DNA from: an uncultured Eubacteriales bacterium
GTDB lineage: Bacteria; Bacillota; Clostridia; Christensenellales; Borkfalkiaceae
DNA length: 27,010 bases
Reading direction: 5' to 3'
Assembly (NCBI GenBank): GCA_905210545.1
Contig: CAJLXC010000015.1
Span: forward strand, 1 to 27,010
Shown: positions 1 to 7,193 of the stretch, piece after piece
How positions within the stretch are numbered: position 1 is the stretch's first letter
Layout: each line of letters opens with the position of its first letter
Program-made: the position numbers and the translations under genes
Notes under the pieces: generated by a model
Told to the model about the DNA's origin: nothing
The model's input: the letters and a program-made list of their open reading frames with translations, nothing else
Database searches by the model: none

Positions 1-17
1 CGAATATAAAACCAAGG

Positions 18-29
18 TCAAACGTTTGA
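18..29. promoter_or_regulatory. Perfect 12-bp palindrome, candidate operator of the XRE gene
   Basis: TCAAACGTTTGA is a perfect palindrome. It overlaps the proposed -35 box (26-31) of the XRE-family gene starting at 64. A palindrome over the promoter of a helix-turn-helix gene is the usual layout for autoregulation. That it is bound by this protein is inference. Confidence 0.5.
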
Positions 30-54
30 TTTAAAAATTTAAATATGATAAAAT
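26..54 (+). promoter_or_regulatory. Sigma-A-type promoter of the XRE gene
   Basis: TTGATT (26-31) is followed after 17 nt by TAAAAT (49-54), with an extended -10 TG at 46-47. The expected start of transcription, near 61-62, lies only 2-3 nt before the ATG at 64. The transcript would therefore have essentially no leader. Confidence 0.6.
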
Positions 55-63
55 ATTTTTGAT

Positions 64-669
64 ATGGATCTTAAAGAGAATTTTGCCGTTAATCTTATCA
101 AATTCAGAAAAGAGGCAAAACTGACGCAGGCGGAGCTTGCGGAAAAACTTAATTATTCGGACAAAGCCGTTTCTAAATGGGAACGCGGCGAATCCGTTCC
201 GGATATTTACGCGCTTAAAAACATAGCGGACTTTTTCGGAACGACGGTGGACCTGCTTATCGCAGAACCTAAAGACGGTATGCTCGCTTTTAAAAAAGAG
301 AAAAAACACTCTTTTAAAAAGCGGCTTATGATAAGTCTGTGTTCCGTGGGGCTTGTGTGGCTGGTAGCGATGTGCGGATATTGTTTTATAGAAATAATAG
401 TTCCCACTCTTAAAGAAACGTGGCTTTCGTTTATTTACGCGCTTCCCGTAACGTTTATCGTTCTTACGGTTTTCAGCGCGGTCTGGGGTAAACGATTTTT
501 GAATAAGGTGTTCGTTTCGTTTCTGGTCTGGACGGTTTTGATGGCAATACACGTTTCTATAGTGGTACTCGTACCCGCTTCCGTGGATAACATCTGGAAG
601 CTGTATCTGATAGGAATCCCCCTTCAAGGACTGGTAATCTTCTGGTATTTTCTCGAAAGGGTAAAATAA
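64..669 (+). CDS. XRE-family helix-turn-helix regulator with four C-terminal membrane helices
   Basis: This 201-residue protein has an N-terminal Cro/C1-type DNA-binding domain (about residues 8-63). It carries the family core TQAELAEKL, then SDKAVSKWERGESVPD, which is the recognition-helix region. A basic linker (about 74-87) leads to four hydrophobic segments near 88-112, 119-141, 148-171 and 178-197. It is therefore probably a DNA-binding protein tethered to the cytoplasmic membrane. The ATG gives the usual XRE N-terminus, but no Shine-Dalgarno site precedes it and the promoter ends right in front of it, so it may be translated leaderless. It stands alone on the plus strand and converges on the zinc-ribbon gene across a shared terminator. 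The target genes and any signal sensed by the membrane part are unknown; the family assignment is secure. Confidence 0.88.
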   Translation: MDLKENFAVNLIKFRKEAKLTQAELAEKLNYSDKAVSKWERGESVPDIYALKNIADFFGTTVDLLIAEPKDGMLAFKKEKKHSFKKRLMISLCSVGLVWLVAMCGYCFIEIIVPTLKETWLSFIYALPVTFIVLTVFSAVWGKRFLNKVFVSFLVWTVLMAIHVSIVVLVPASVDNIWKLYLIGIPLQGLVIFWYFLERVK

Positions 670-732
670 CGTAAAACCGACATCGTTTAAAAACAGAGAT
701 TTCCCCGTTTTTCGGGATAAAACGTATAGATA

Positions 733-780
733 AAAACTGCACGACTTTGCATAAAGCAAAATCGTGCAGTTTTTTAATTT
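733..780. terminator. Bidirectional intrinsic terminator
   Basis: The stem AAAACTGCACGA (733-744) pairs with TCGTGCAGTTTT (762-773). An inner TTTGC/GCAAA stem extends it across one mismatch, with loop ATAAA. T-rich sequence follows on the plus side, and the minus reading ends in TTTTTATC. It sits between two convergent genes and can serve both. Confidence 0.85.
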
Positions 781-808
781 TCGTTAAGCCGTCTTGAAAA
801 ACCCGTTT

Positions 809-1303
809 TCAGTCATCGAGTTTATTGCCGCATTTTTCGCAATATTCGTTTTTAAGTTCGTTTTCCCGACCGCATACGGAACACACCTTTTTCAATTTCG
901 CTCCGCACTTCGGGCAGAAAGACATTTTAAGATTTACGGTTTCTCCGCACTCGGGGCATCTGTCCCCCACCGTTTCGTTTATGAGATTCGCCGCGTATCC
1001 GGTTATTATTATTCTGAATCCGAAAGAAGAGATAACCGCCCCTATCGAGCCTATAGCCATGCAAGGCAAAAACAGAATAAACGGCACGAGAACGCGCGGA
1101 GTAAAACCTTTATCGCCGAACGCGTCGAATCCTGCGGTCGCGAACAATATAAAACACACGATAACGCCGACAAATCCTATAATCGCCATAGGCAATCCTA
1201 CAGACAGCAGGCGTTTTCTCAATTTTTTCGCTTTTTCGCAATTCGCAACGTTGTTTACGTCGGCATTCAAAGCCTTTATCGTTTCCTGAAGATTATGGAA
1301 CAT
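809..1303 (-). CDS. Membrane protein with C-terminal double zinc ribbon
   Basis: This 164-residue protein has a charged N-terminal segment (about 1-32) and two hydrophobic helices near 33-57 and 71-95. Its cytoplasmic-looking C-terminus carries two consecutive CxxC...CxxC zinc ribbons: Cys116/119/130/133 and Cys141/144/155/158. This matches the double-zinc-ribbon (DZR-like) pattern, often found on uncharacterised membrane proteins in Clostridia. The ATG is preceded by AAGGAG at 8 nt, which fixes the start. It appears to be a single-gene unit with its own promoter and the bidirectional terminator at 733-780. The function is unknown; zinc binding is inferred from the eight cysteines. Confidence 0.8.
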   Translation of the reverse strand: MFHNLQETIKALNADVNNVANCEKAKKLRKRLLSVGLPMAIIGFVGVIVCFILFATAGFDAFGDKGFTPRVLVPFILFLPCMAIGSIGAVISSFGFRIIITGYAANLINETVGDRCPECGETVNLKMSFCPKCGAKLKKVCSVCGRENELKNEYCEKCGNKLDD

Positions 1304-1323
1304 TTGATTTTCTCCTTAATTGA

Positions 1324-1352
1324 ATTTTAACATATTCTTTTGTTTTTGTACA
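1324..1352 (-). promoter_or_regulatory. Promoter of the zinc-ribbon membrane protein gene
   Basis: Read on minus, TGTACA (1352-1347) lies 17 nt before TAAAAT (1329-1324), with an extended -10 TG one base upstream. The -35 match is weak (4 of 6). The predicted start falls at about 1317, giving a very short leader that begins at the AAGGAG ribosome site. Confidence 0.45.
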
Positions 1353-1364
1353 GTATTTTACTGT
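1350..1364. repeat. Inverted repeat ACAGTA-TTT-TACTGT
   Basis: The arms are perfect 6-bp sequences around a 3-bp centre. The right arm on the minus reading runs into the proposed -35 of the zinc-ribbon gene, so it could be an operator. It is followed by a T-rich run only on the plus strand, where no gene ends, so I do not read it as a terminator. Confidence 0.4.
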
Positions 1365-1393
1365 CGATTTTTTTGTTTTACGCCTTAAACACG

Positions 1394-3406
1394 TCAATTC
1401 ATAGATATATCTTTGAGTTTATTGTATTTTCTTATCGCGACTTCTCTTATGGCTTCCGTATTTTCGCCCGTCTCGAACGTTTCGTCGCTTATCTTTTTGG
1501 CAAGAAATATCGCGGACGAGTCGTAATTAAGCGAGCCGAGGTCGTTCATAAACTTGCCGCTCTGTCTGTCACCCATAAAGTCGCCCGAACCGCGCAGCTT
1601 GTAGTCGTATTCGGAAATTTTAAACCCGTCGGAATTATCTTTGACGATTTTAAGGCGTTCCGCCGCCTCCGGCGTTTTCGCGGAAGAAAGCAAAAAACAA
1701 TAGCTTTTTACGTCCGACCTTCCCACCCTGCCACGCAGCTGATGTATCTGCGACAAACCGAAGCGTTCCGCATTATAAATCACCATTACGGAAGCGTCCG
1801 GCACGTCTACGCCGACTTCTATCACCGTAGTGGAAACGAGAACGGAAAATTCCTTGTTCTTGAACGCGCGCATAATCTCGTTTTTTTCTTTGTCTTTCAT
1901 TTTGCCGTGCAGAAGTCCGACCTTTATCGGCGCGAGCTTTTCTTTCACGCTCTCGAAAAGTTCCGTCGCGCTCATTATCTCGCCTTCCTCGTCGCCCTCT
2001 ATCTTAGGACAGACGAAATAAGCTTGTCTGCCCGCTTCCGCTTCTTTCGCGATGAATTTAAGCATATCGTTATATTTCTCGCTCGGCACGACGTTGGTCT
2101 GAACGGGTACTCTCATTTTAGGTTTATCCGAAATGGTGGAAATATCGAGATCGCCGTAAAAAATAAGCGAGAGAGTTCTCGGTATAGGCGTCGCGCTCAT
2201 TACGAGAACGTCTGGCGTTATGCCTTTATTTAACAGGCTGCTCCTTTGCGCCACGCCAAAGCGTTGTTGCTCGTCGCACACGCAAAGCGAAAGCTTTTTA
2301 AATTCCACGTCGTCCGTAAGCAGCGCGTGCGTGCCTACTATTATATTGATAAAACCGTCTTTAAGCGCGGCTTTTATTTCTTTCTTTTCTTTGGCGGTGT
2401 TAGAACCCGTTATCAGTTCTACGTTATAATCGGGGAAAGCTCTTTTCGCGGCTTCGTAATTCTGTCGCGCGAGAACCTCCGTCGGGGCGAGAAAAGCCGC
2501 CTGATAACCGCTTTTTACCGCCACGAACACCGCGCACAAGGAAACCGCCGTTTTACCGCTGCCCACGTCGCCCTGCATAAGCCTGTTCATAACCGAGTTG
2601 CCCGTCATATCGGCGTAAATTTCGTTTACGGCTTTTTTCTGCCCGTCGGTAAATTCGAACGGAAAGCGATTGACGATAAATTCAAGCAATTCTTTTTCCG
2701 TGCAATCGTAACGGTTTATTCTTATCTGTTCTTTGCCGCCTTTTATAAACTTAAACGCGGAAATCAGCGCGAAGTATTCTTCCACCGCGATGCGGTCGGC
2801 GGCTTTTTTCTCGCTCTCGAAGCTTTTGGGATTATGCACTTCGCGATAAGCGGAAAGCAAATCGGAAAGCTCGTATTTTTTTATAAGCGAAGCGGGAATC
2901 GCGCTGCGCGGTTTTTCTATTTCGACCGCAAGCCGTACCGCGTCGCGCATAATTTTTTGCGTAAGCCCGCCTTTTATTTTATATTGCGGAACTATCCCCT
3001 GCAACCGGTACGCTTTTTCGCAAAGCTCGAAAGACGGGTTGGACAGCGAAACGGAAAGTCCGTCGTTTCTCACTCTTCCGTAAAAGAGATATTCTTCGCC
3101 CGCTTTAAGTTTCGAAGCGACGTACGGCTGATTGAACCACACGGCGGTAAAGATAAACCCTTCCTGCTCGCAGGTCGCTTTGACCATACCGCCGCGGCGG
3201 GAATACCTCGCTACGGGAACGGAAAGCACTCTGCCCGTCGTAAGCACCACGTCGTTATGATAAGCGTATTTTAAGGGTTGCTTAAAGCGCATATCGAGAT
3301 ACGCGCGCGGAAAACATCTCACGAGATCGCTCGTGTCGTAAATACCCGCTTTATTAAGATCTTCCGCGCGTTTTTCGCTTATTCCGCGAATTTTGGTTAG
3401 TTCCAT
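1394..3406 (-). CDS. recG: ATP-dependent DNA helicase RecG
   Basis: RecG remodels stalled replication forks and branch-migrates Holliday junctions. At 670 residues it is full length. An N-terminal helix-hairpin segment and the OB-fold wedge domain (about 50-150) precede the superfamily-2 motor. Walker A is GDVGSGKT (279-286). Later motifs include SATPIPRTL, a helicase C-terminal domain with QLRGRVGRS, and the RecG-type tail. Motif II reads DEQQ (378-381), where DEQH is usual. No Shine-Dalgarno site precedes the ATG, and a terminator-like hairpin ends about 8-10 nt upstream. It lies downstream of asp23-fakA, a conserved Firmicutes order. The assignment is certain. Confidence 0.97.
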   Translation of the reverse strand: MELTKIRGISEKRAEDLNKAGIYDTSDLVRCFPRAYLDMRFKQPLKYAYHNDVVLTTGRVLSVPVARYSRRGGMVKATCEQEGFIFTAVWFNQPYVASKLKAGEEYLFYGRVRNDGLSVSLSNPSFELCEKAYRLQGIVPQYKIKGGLTQKIMRDAVRLAVEIEKPRSAIPASLIKKYELSDLLSAYREVHNPKSFESEKKAADRIAVEEYFALISAFKFIKGGKEQIRINRYDCTEKELLEFIVNRFPFEFTDGQKKAVNEIYADMTGNSVMNRLMQGDVGSGKTAVSLCAVFVAVKSGYQAAFLAPTEVLARQNYEAAKRAFPDYNVELITGSNTAKEKKEIKAALKDGFINIIVGTHALLTDDVEFKKLSLCVCDEQQRFGVAQRSSLLNKGITPDVLVMSATPIPRTLSLIFYGDLDISTISDKPKMRVPVQTNVVPSEKYNDMLKFIAKEAEAGRQAYFVCPKIEGDEEGEIMSATELFESVKEKLAPIKVGLLHGKMKDKEKNEIMRAFKNKEFSVLVSTTVIEVGVDVPDASVMVIYNAERFGLSQIHQLRGRVGRSDVKSYCFLLSSAKTPEAAERLKIVKDNSDGFKISEYDYKLRGSGDFMGDRQSGKFMNDLGSLNYDSSAIFLAKKISDETFETGENTEAIREVAIRKYNKLKDISMN

Positions 3407-3413
3407 AATCAGA

Positions 3414-3442
3414 TAATAAAAAGGGAAAGATTTCTCTTTCCC
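3414..3442 (-). terminator. Terminator or attenuator between fakA and recG
   Basis: On the minus strand, GGGAAAGA pairs with TCTTTCCC (8 bp, loop GAAA), immediately followed by TTTTTATTATC. This has the form of an intrinsic terminator after fakA. It is unusual in that recG begins only about 8 nt after the T-tract, so it may set the level of recG readthrough. Confidence 0.7.
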
Positions 3443-3460
3443 GTAAATTTACGCAATTTA

Positions 3461-5089
3461 TTATTCGAGAGCGATATAATAGTAATATATCGGCTGCCCG
3501 CCGTAATGTATTTCTACGTCGCAATCGGGATATTGTTCCGCAATAACCGACGCAAGAGCTTCCGCTTCCTCCTCTTTTACGTCTTTGCCGTAATAAAGAG
3601 TAATCATTTCTTCGTCGCTTCTGAGCTTTTCTATAAGCTTGAGCGTAACTTCGCTCACATCTTTGCCGACGGATAAAATCTTTTTGTTGTCAAGCCCCAT
3701 TATGTCGCCGACTTTCAGATCGAAGCCGTAGAGTTTGGTATTTCTCACCGCGTAAGTCACCTGTCCGACCGTAACCGTATCGAGCGCGTGAATCATATTC
3801 GCCTTGTTTTCGTCTACCGAAAGATCCGGATTGAACGCGAGCGCGGCGGAGAAGCCTTGCGGTATGTTCTTCGTCGGGATAACGTGAATGGTCTTGTTTT
3901 CTACGAGAGATTTGGCTTGTTCTGCGGCAAGAATTATATTCTTGTTGTTGGGGAAAACGAAAACGTTTTCCGCATTGATTCTCTGAACGGCGTCTGCAAT
4001 GTCGCTTGCGGAAGGGTTCATCGACTGCCCGCCTTCTATGACGGAATCTACCATAAGGTCTTTGAAGATAGAAGAAATACCGTCGCCGGCGGAAACGCTC
4101 ATCATTCCCATTTCCTTCTTTTCTTCTTCGTATTTTTTCATCAGAGCGCGATTCTGCTCCAACATGTTTTCGATTTTGAGCTTATCGAGTTCTCCGAGCT
4201 GCAACGCTTTGGTGAGCGCAACGCCCGGCTGATTCGTATGAACGTGTACTTTAACGAATTCCAGATCGCCGATAACGATAACGCAATCGCCTATCGTCAT
4301 AAGGAATTCCTTAAAGCGTTCTATATCCGCCATAGTGGTTTGCTTTTTGAGGTTGATTATAAAAAACTCCGTGCAATACGCAAACTCTATCGTGCCGAGG
4401 CTCATTATATCGGCGTGTTCCATAGCGGTTTCCACCGACTTGGCGTCGGGAATTTCTATATCGCCGCTCACGGTTTCGCCCATAATCGCCTTGAACATTC
4501 CGTCAAAGATGCACATAAGCCCTTTGCCGCCCGCGTCTACCACGCCCGCTTTTTTGAGAACGGGCAGAAGGCTCGGCGTCAGCTCCACGGCTTCGTTTCC
4601 GGCTTTCATTATTTCGGGGAAGAACGTTTCGAAATCCGCGTGTCTTCTTCTTGTGCTTTGCGCGTTTTCCGCAATCATACGGATAACGGTCAGCATAGTG
4701 CCTTCTTTGGGTTTGCTTACCGCGCCGTAAGCGACTTCCGCTCCGTTCATAAGAGCCTGCGCGAATATCTTTACGTCGATTTCTTCCGCTTTTTTAAATA
4801 CGTTGCACATTCCGCGCAGTATCTGCGACGTGATAACGCCCGAATTTCCCCTTGCGCCGCGTAACGCGCCGCGGGACACCGCGTCCGAAATTTCAGATAT
4901 TTTATTGCTGTTGCAATTGATAAGCTCTTTCACCGCCGACTGAAGCGTAAGCGACATATTCGTGCCGGTATCTCCGTCGGGAACGGGAAAGACGTTCAAA
5001 GAGTCAACCGTTACCCTGTTTATTTCGAGAACCTTTGCCGCCGTCAGAATCATTGACCGCAGCATAGCTCCGTTTAACGTTTTCTGCAT
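3461..5089 (-). CDS. fakA: Fatty acid kinase subunit FakA (DAK2/YloV family)
   Basis: FakA phosphorylates exogenous fatty acids held by FakB (DegV) proteins, feeding acyl-phosphate into phospholipid synthesis in the cytoplasm. The 542-residue length fits the family. The N-terminal DhaL-like kinase domain (about 1-200) has the Mg-ATP motif PDGDTGTN (37-44) and the conserved GALRGARGNSGVITSQILRG segment (about 94-113). The middle and C-terminal domains are those used for FakB contact in characterised FakA. AGGAG lies 5 nt before the ATG. It follows the asp23-like gene by 41 bp, so the two are probably co-transcribed. No FakB gene is present in the window. Confidence 0.93.
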   Translation of the reverse strand: MQKTLNGAMLRSMILTAAKVLEINRVTVDSLNVFPVPDGDTGTNMSLTLQSAVKELINCNSNKISEISDAVSRGALRGARGNSGVITSQILRGMCNVFKKAEEIDVKIFAQALMNGAEVAYGAVSKPKEGTMLTVIRMIAENAQSTRRRHADFETFFPEIMKAGNEAVELTPSLLPVLKKAGVVDAGGKGLMCIFDGMFKAIMGETVSGDIEIPDAKSVETAMEHADIMSLGTIEFAYCTEFFIINLKKQTTMADIERFKEFLMTIGDCVIVIGDLEFVKVHVHTNQPGVALTKALQLGELDKLKIENMLEQNRALMKKYEEEKKEMGMMSVSAGDGISSIFKDLMVDSVIEGGQSMNPSASDIADAVQRINAENVFVFPNNKNIILAAEQAKSLVENKTIHVIPTKNIPQGFSAALAFNPDLSVDENKANMIHALDTVTVGQVTYAVRNTKLYGFDLKVGDIMGLDNKKILSVGKDVSEVTLKLIEKLRSDEEMITLYYGKDVKEEEAEALASVIAEQYPDCDVEIHYGGQPIYYYYIALE

Positions 5090-5130
5090 ATTTACTCCTG
5101 TGTTAAGAAGGACAAATCTTGATTTAACGC

Positions 5131-5481
5131 TTATCTGTCAACGTCCACAACTTTTACGTTTATGGAATCGACGATCATTCCCGTGAATTTCTCCACTTTG
5201 TATTTGACGGATTCTTTAAGCGCGTCTACGACCGCCTTGACGGACACGCCGTATTTAGCTATGACGGACAAATCGATAAAAATGCGATCGCCCGACGTAT
5301 GAACTCTGACGCCCTTCACGCCCGTGCCGAACTTTAAAAAACTGATAACGGCGTCGAAAAAATTCGCAGGAACGAATCTGACGATACCGTAGCAATCGGA
5401 AGCGACCTTAGAAACGAAGCGTTCTATAGTGTTATCCGAGATCACGATTTTGCCGTAAATGTTGTTCGTTTTAACGGACAT
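5131..5481 (-). CDS. Asp23/Gls24 family protein (YloU-like)
   Basis: This 116-residue protein belongs to the Asp23/Gls24 family (DUF322), small membrane-surface-associated proteins linked to envelope stress and to fatty-acid metabolism. The family core is visible in IYGKIVISDNTIERFVSKVA near the N-terminus and in the later VDLSVIAKYGVSVKAVVDAL-like segment. I chose the ATG at 5481 because GAGG lies 5 nt upstream and the protein then begins like its relatives. A longer TTG-initiated reading adds 28 low-complexity basic residues. It is first in the unit with fakA and divergent from rpmB, the standard Firmicutes arrangement. Confidence 0.87.
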   Translation of the reverse strand: MSVKTNNIYGKIVISDNTIERFVSKVASDCYGIVRFVPANFFDAVISFLKFGTGVKGVRVHTSGDRIFIDLSVIAKYGVSVKAVVDALKESVKYKVEKFTGMIVDSINVKVVDVDR

Positions 5482-5663
5482 AATAACCTCTGTCAAAAGA
5501 CGCAAAAAGCCGCCGCCTTGCCTCAAAGAAAAACCGCCTTGATTTTTACGTTTTCCGTCGGGCAAAAACCTTGCTCTTCTCGTTAAAAAACCTTTTCGTT
5601 TCGCCCTCTGCCGCGCGCGGCGGCAATGCGGACAAAACTCCTCAAAATATAAGCGATATTGTT

Positions 5664-5692
5664 ATTGTACATTATTTACAAGCTTTTTGCAA
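5664..5692 (-). promoter_or_regulatory. Promoter of asp23-fakA
   Basis: On minus, TTGCAA (5692-5687) lies 17 nt before TACAAT (5669-5664), a good sigma-A match. The start would be near 5657, giving a leader of roughly 175 nt before the ATG at 5481. Confidence 0.6.
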
Positions 5693-5773
5693 GTTTTTAA
5701 GGCGATAAATTTAAATTTTTTGAACGAGCTTCGCAAACTTCCGCTATTTTTTTATTTTTTCGCCTAAAAACCG

Positions 5774-5802
5774 TTGCTTTTTATCGAATAATATGATAAA
5801 GT
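5774..5802 (+). promoter_or_regulatory. Promoter of rpmB
   Basis: TTGCTT (5774-5779) lies 17 nt before TAAAGT (5797-5802), with an extended -10 TG at 5794-5795. The start is expected near 5809, leaving a leader of about 30 nt with GGAGG (5826-5830) 8 nt before the ATG. Confidence 0.6.
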
Positions 5803-5838
5803 ATCTTGTGTTAAAAAATTCCGGCGGAGGATAAGAAT

Positions 5839-6030
5839 ATGAGTAAAATATGCAGCGTTTGCGGTAAAGGCAAATTGTCGGGCAACACGGTCAGCCACTC
5901 CAACCGTAAAGCTCCCAGATCTTACGAAGCAAATCTTCAGAAGATCAATATCAAAAACGCGGACGGAACTACTTCTAAAGAATACGTTTGCGCAAGATGC
6001 ATAAAGAGCGGCAAAGTAGAAAGAGCTTAA
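5839..6030 (+). CDS. rpmB: 50S ribosomal protein L28
   Basis: L28 is a small basic protein of the large ribosomal subunit. The 63-residue sequence shows the usual SxxNRK core (here SHSNRKAPRSYEANLQK) and two CxxC pairs (Cys5/Cys8 and Cys51/Cys54). It is therefore the zinc-binding (C+) form of L28. GGAGG 8 nt upstream fixes the start. It is monocistronic, with its own promoter and a strong terminator at 6085-6110, and divergent from asp23-fakA as in many Firmicutes. Confidence 0.96.
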   Translation: MSKICSVCGKGKLSGNTVSHSNRKAPRSYEANLQKINIKNADGTTSKEYVCARCIKSGKVERA

Positions 6031-6084
6031 GTTTAGTTTTTTTTGCGTTGCGCAAGCTTGGCGCGATCAAACTTAAAAAAGCAT

Positions 6085-6116
6085 AAAAATCGGGATTCCC
6101 CCGATTTTTTGTTTTT
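6085..6116. terminator. Bidirectional intrinsic terminator after rpmB
   Basis: AAAAATCGGG (6085-6094) pairs with CCCGATTTTT (6100-6109) around loop ATTCC, followed by TGTTTTTT on plus. The minus reading also ends in a T-run. It separates rpmB from the convergent phosphoesterase gene and can serve both. Confidence 0.88.
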
Positions 6117-6147
6117 TAAATAATTTATTCGGTAATATCGGTTTTTA

Positions 6148-6621
6148 TTACGATTCTTCGTCAAGTCTTTTTATTTTTGCGGTAATAAGTCCGTCGTCCG
6201 TTATTTCCGCAACGCAATAGGTTTTATCCGAAAAGCGGGAAAGCGCGCCCGGGTTTATAAGCAAAGCCCCGCAGCTTTCCTCTATCGTCGCGCGGTGAGT
6301 ATGACCGAAAAACGCGGCGGAAACGCCGAGCTCCTCCGCTCTTAAAGACAGCCTTAAAAGCGAGCTTTTAACGCGATACGCGTCGCCGTGCACGAGCAGA
6401 ATTTTAACGCCGTCGTTTACGAACAGATATTCTTCGCCGCCGCCGTCGCAATTGCCCTTTACGGAATATATCTTTTTGCCGAACCTTTCTTCAAAAGGAA
6501 TCATATCGTAATAATGATCTCCGAGATGAAAAATATAATCGGCTTTTTCCATTTCTTTTTTAAGCCTGCAAAGAGCCGCAACGTTGCCGTGCGTATCGGA
6601 CACCGCAAGTATTCTTTTCAT
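6148..6621 (-). CDS. YfcE/MJ0936-type metallophosphoesterase
   Basis: This 157-residue member of the calcineurin-like phosphoesterase superfamily (YfcE subfamily) is expected to hydrolyse phosphodiesters with a two-metal centre. All metal-binding blocks are visible in order: DTHGN (from Asp9), GDHYYD, GNCD, HGD and GHTH. The physiological substrate is not predictable from sequence. It overlaps the end of rdgB by 4 bp (ATGA), so the two are translationally coupled, a pairing common in Firmicutes. It is last in the rsmA-rdgB unit and ends at the bidirectional terminator before rpmB. Confidence 0.9.
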   Translation of the reverse strand: MKRILAVSDTHGNVAALCRLKKEMEKADYIFHLGDHYYDMIPFEERFGKKIYSVKGNCDGGGEEYLFVNDGVKILLVHGDAYRVKSSLLRLSLRAEELGVSAAFFGHTHRATIEESCGALLINPGALSRFSDKTYCVAEITDDGLITAKIKRLDEES

Positions 6622-7193
6622 AACTTTTTTCTCAGCTCCGCCAACGCTCTCGCCCGATGCGATACGGAATTTTTTTCTTCCGCAGAAGCTTCCCCGAAGC
6701 TCTTTTTCAAATCGTAGCTATAAAACACGGGATCGTAACCGAAGCCGCCGTTGCCGCGACGGGCGCGGAGAATTTCTCCGAACGTTTCCCCTTGCGCGGA
6801 AACGATTTTTCCGTCCGGATAATAAACGACGACCGCGCTGACGAATTTTGCGGAACGGTCTGAAACGTTTTCCGTTTCTTTAAGAAGCTTATCGGCGTTT
6901 CCTTCGTCCGTTCCCGTGCCGGAATATCTCGCGCTGTAAACGCCGGGCGCGCCGGAAAGAGCGGTTACGCACAACCCCGAATCGTCCGCAAGCGCGGGCA
7001 TATTCAACGCTTTTGCTACGGTTTCGGCTTTGATGAGCGCGTTGTCGTAAAAGGTTTTGCCCGTTTCTTCTATATCGTCCGTAAAGCCAAGCTCTTTGCA
7101 GCTTATCACGCGGTAATCATTTAATATTTCCGAGATTTCGCGTATTTTGCCGGCGTTGCCGCTCGCCGCGACGATGACTTTATCTTTTTGCAT
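6618..7193 (-). CDS. rdgB: XTP/dITP pyrophosphatase (RdgB/HAM1)
   Basis: This cytoplasmic house-cleaning enzyme hydrolyses XTP, ITP and dITP to monophosphates, keeping deaminated purines out of nucleic acids. The 191 residues include the substrate loop SGNAGKIREI near the N-terminus, the catalytic ADDSGLCV block, GAPGVYSARYSG, GYDPVF and the C-terminal SHRARAL. The ATG at 7193 is preferred to a TTG 18 nt upstream: it is preceded by GGAG at 10 nt and gives the family N-terminus. The gene overlaps the end of rsmA by 14 bp. Confidence 0.94.
   Translation of the reverse strand: MQKDKVIVAASGNAGKIREISEILNDYRVISCKELGFTDDIEETGKTFYDNALIKAETVAKALNMPALADDSGLCVTALSGAPGVYSARYSGTGTDEGNADKLLKETENVSDRSAKFVSAVVVYYPDGKIVSAQGETFGEILRARRGNGGFGYDPVFYSYDLKKSFGEASAEEKNSVSHRARALAELRKKL

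Larger units (their letters stand above)
5482..5838. other. Divergent intergenic region between asp23 and rpmB
   Basis: This 357-bp stretch carries no convincing gene. It holds the rpmB promoter (5774-5802) on plus and the asp23-fakA promoter (5664-5692) on minus. The minus-strand leader is about 175 nt and contains a GC-rich hairpin, TGCCGC/GCGGCA (5609-5614 with 5620-5625). It also contains three related units, read on minus as CAAGG, then zero, one or two CGG, then TTTTT (5502-5520, 5525-5541, 5562-5573). The stretch 5693-5770 is AT-rich with nothing recognisable. Confidence 0.6.

Noticed and set aside
16..22. GGTCAAA heptad resembling a CtsR half-site upstream of the XRE gene
   Set aside because: CtsR operators need two heptads in direct repeat three bases apart. 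The neighbouring bases do not match, and the heptad is explained by the 12-bp palindrome.
31..759. Long minus-strand reading frame across the XRE gene
   Set aside because: It lies opposite a clear XRE protein, has basic and aromatic-rich filler sequence with no family pattern, and runs through the terminator hairpin.
1350..1386. Terminator after the inverted repeat at 1350-1364
   Set aside because: The T-run follows only on the plus strand, where no gene ends. On minus the repeat is followed by A-rich sequence.
5482..5565. N-terminal extension of the Asp23-like protein by 28 residues from a TTG
   Set aside because: The ATG at 5481 has GAGG at proper distance and yields the family N-terminus. 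The extension is leader RNA sequence.
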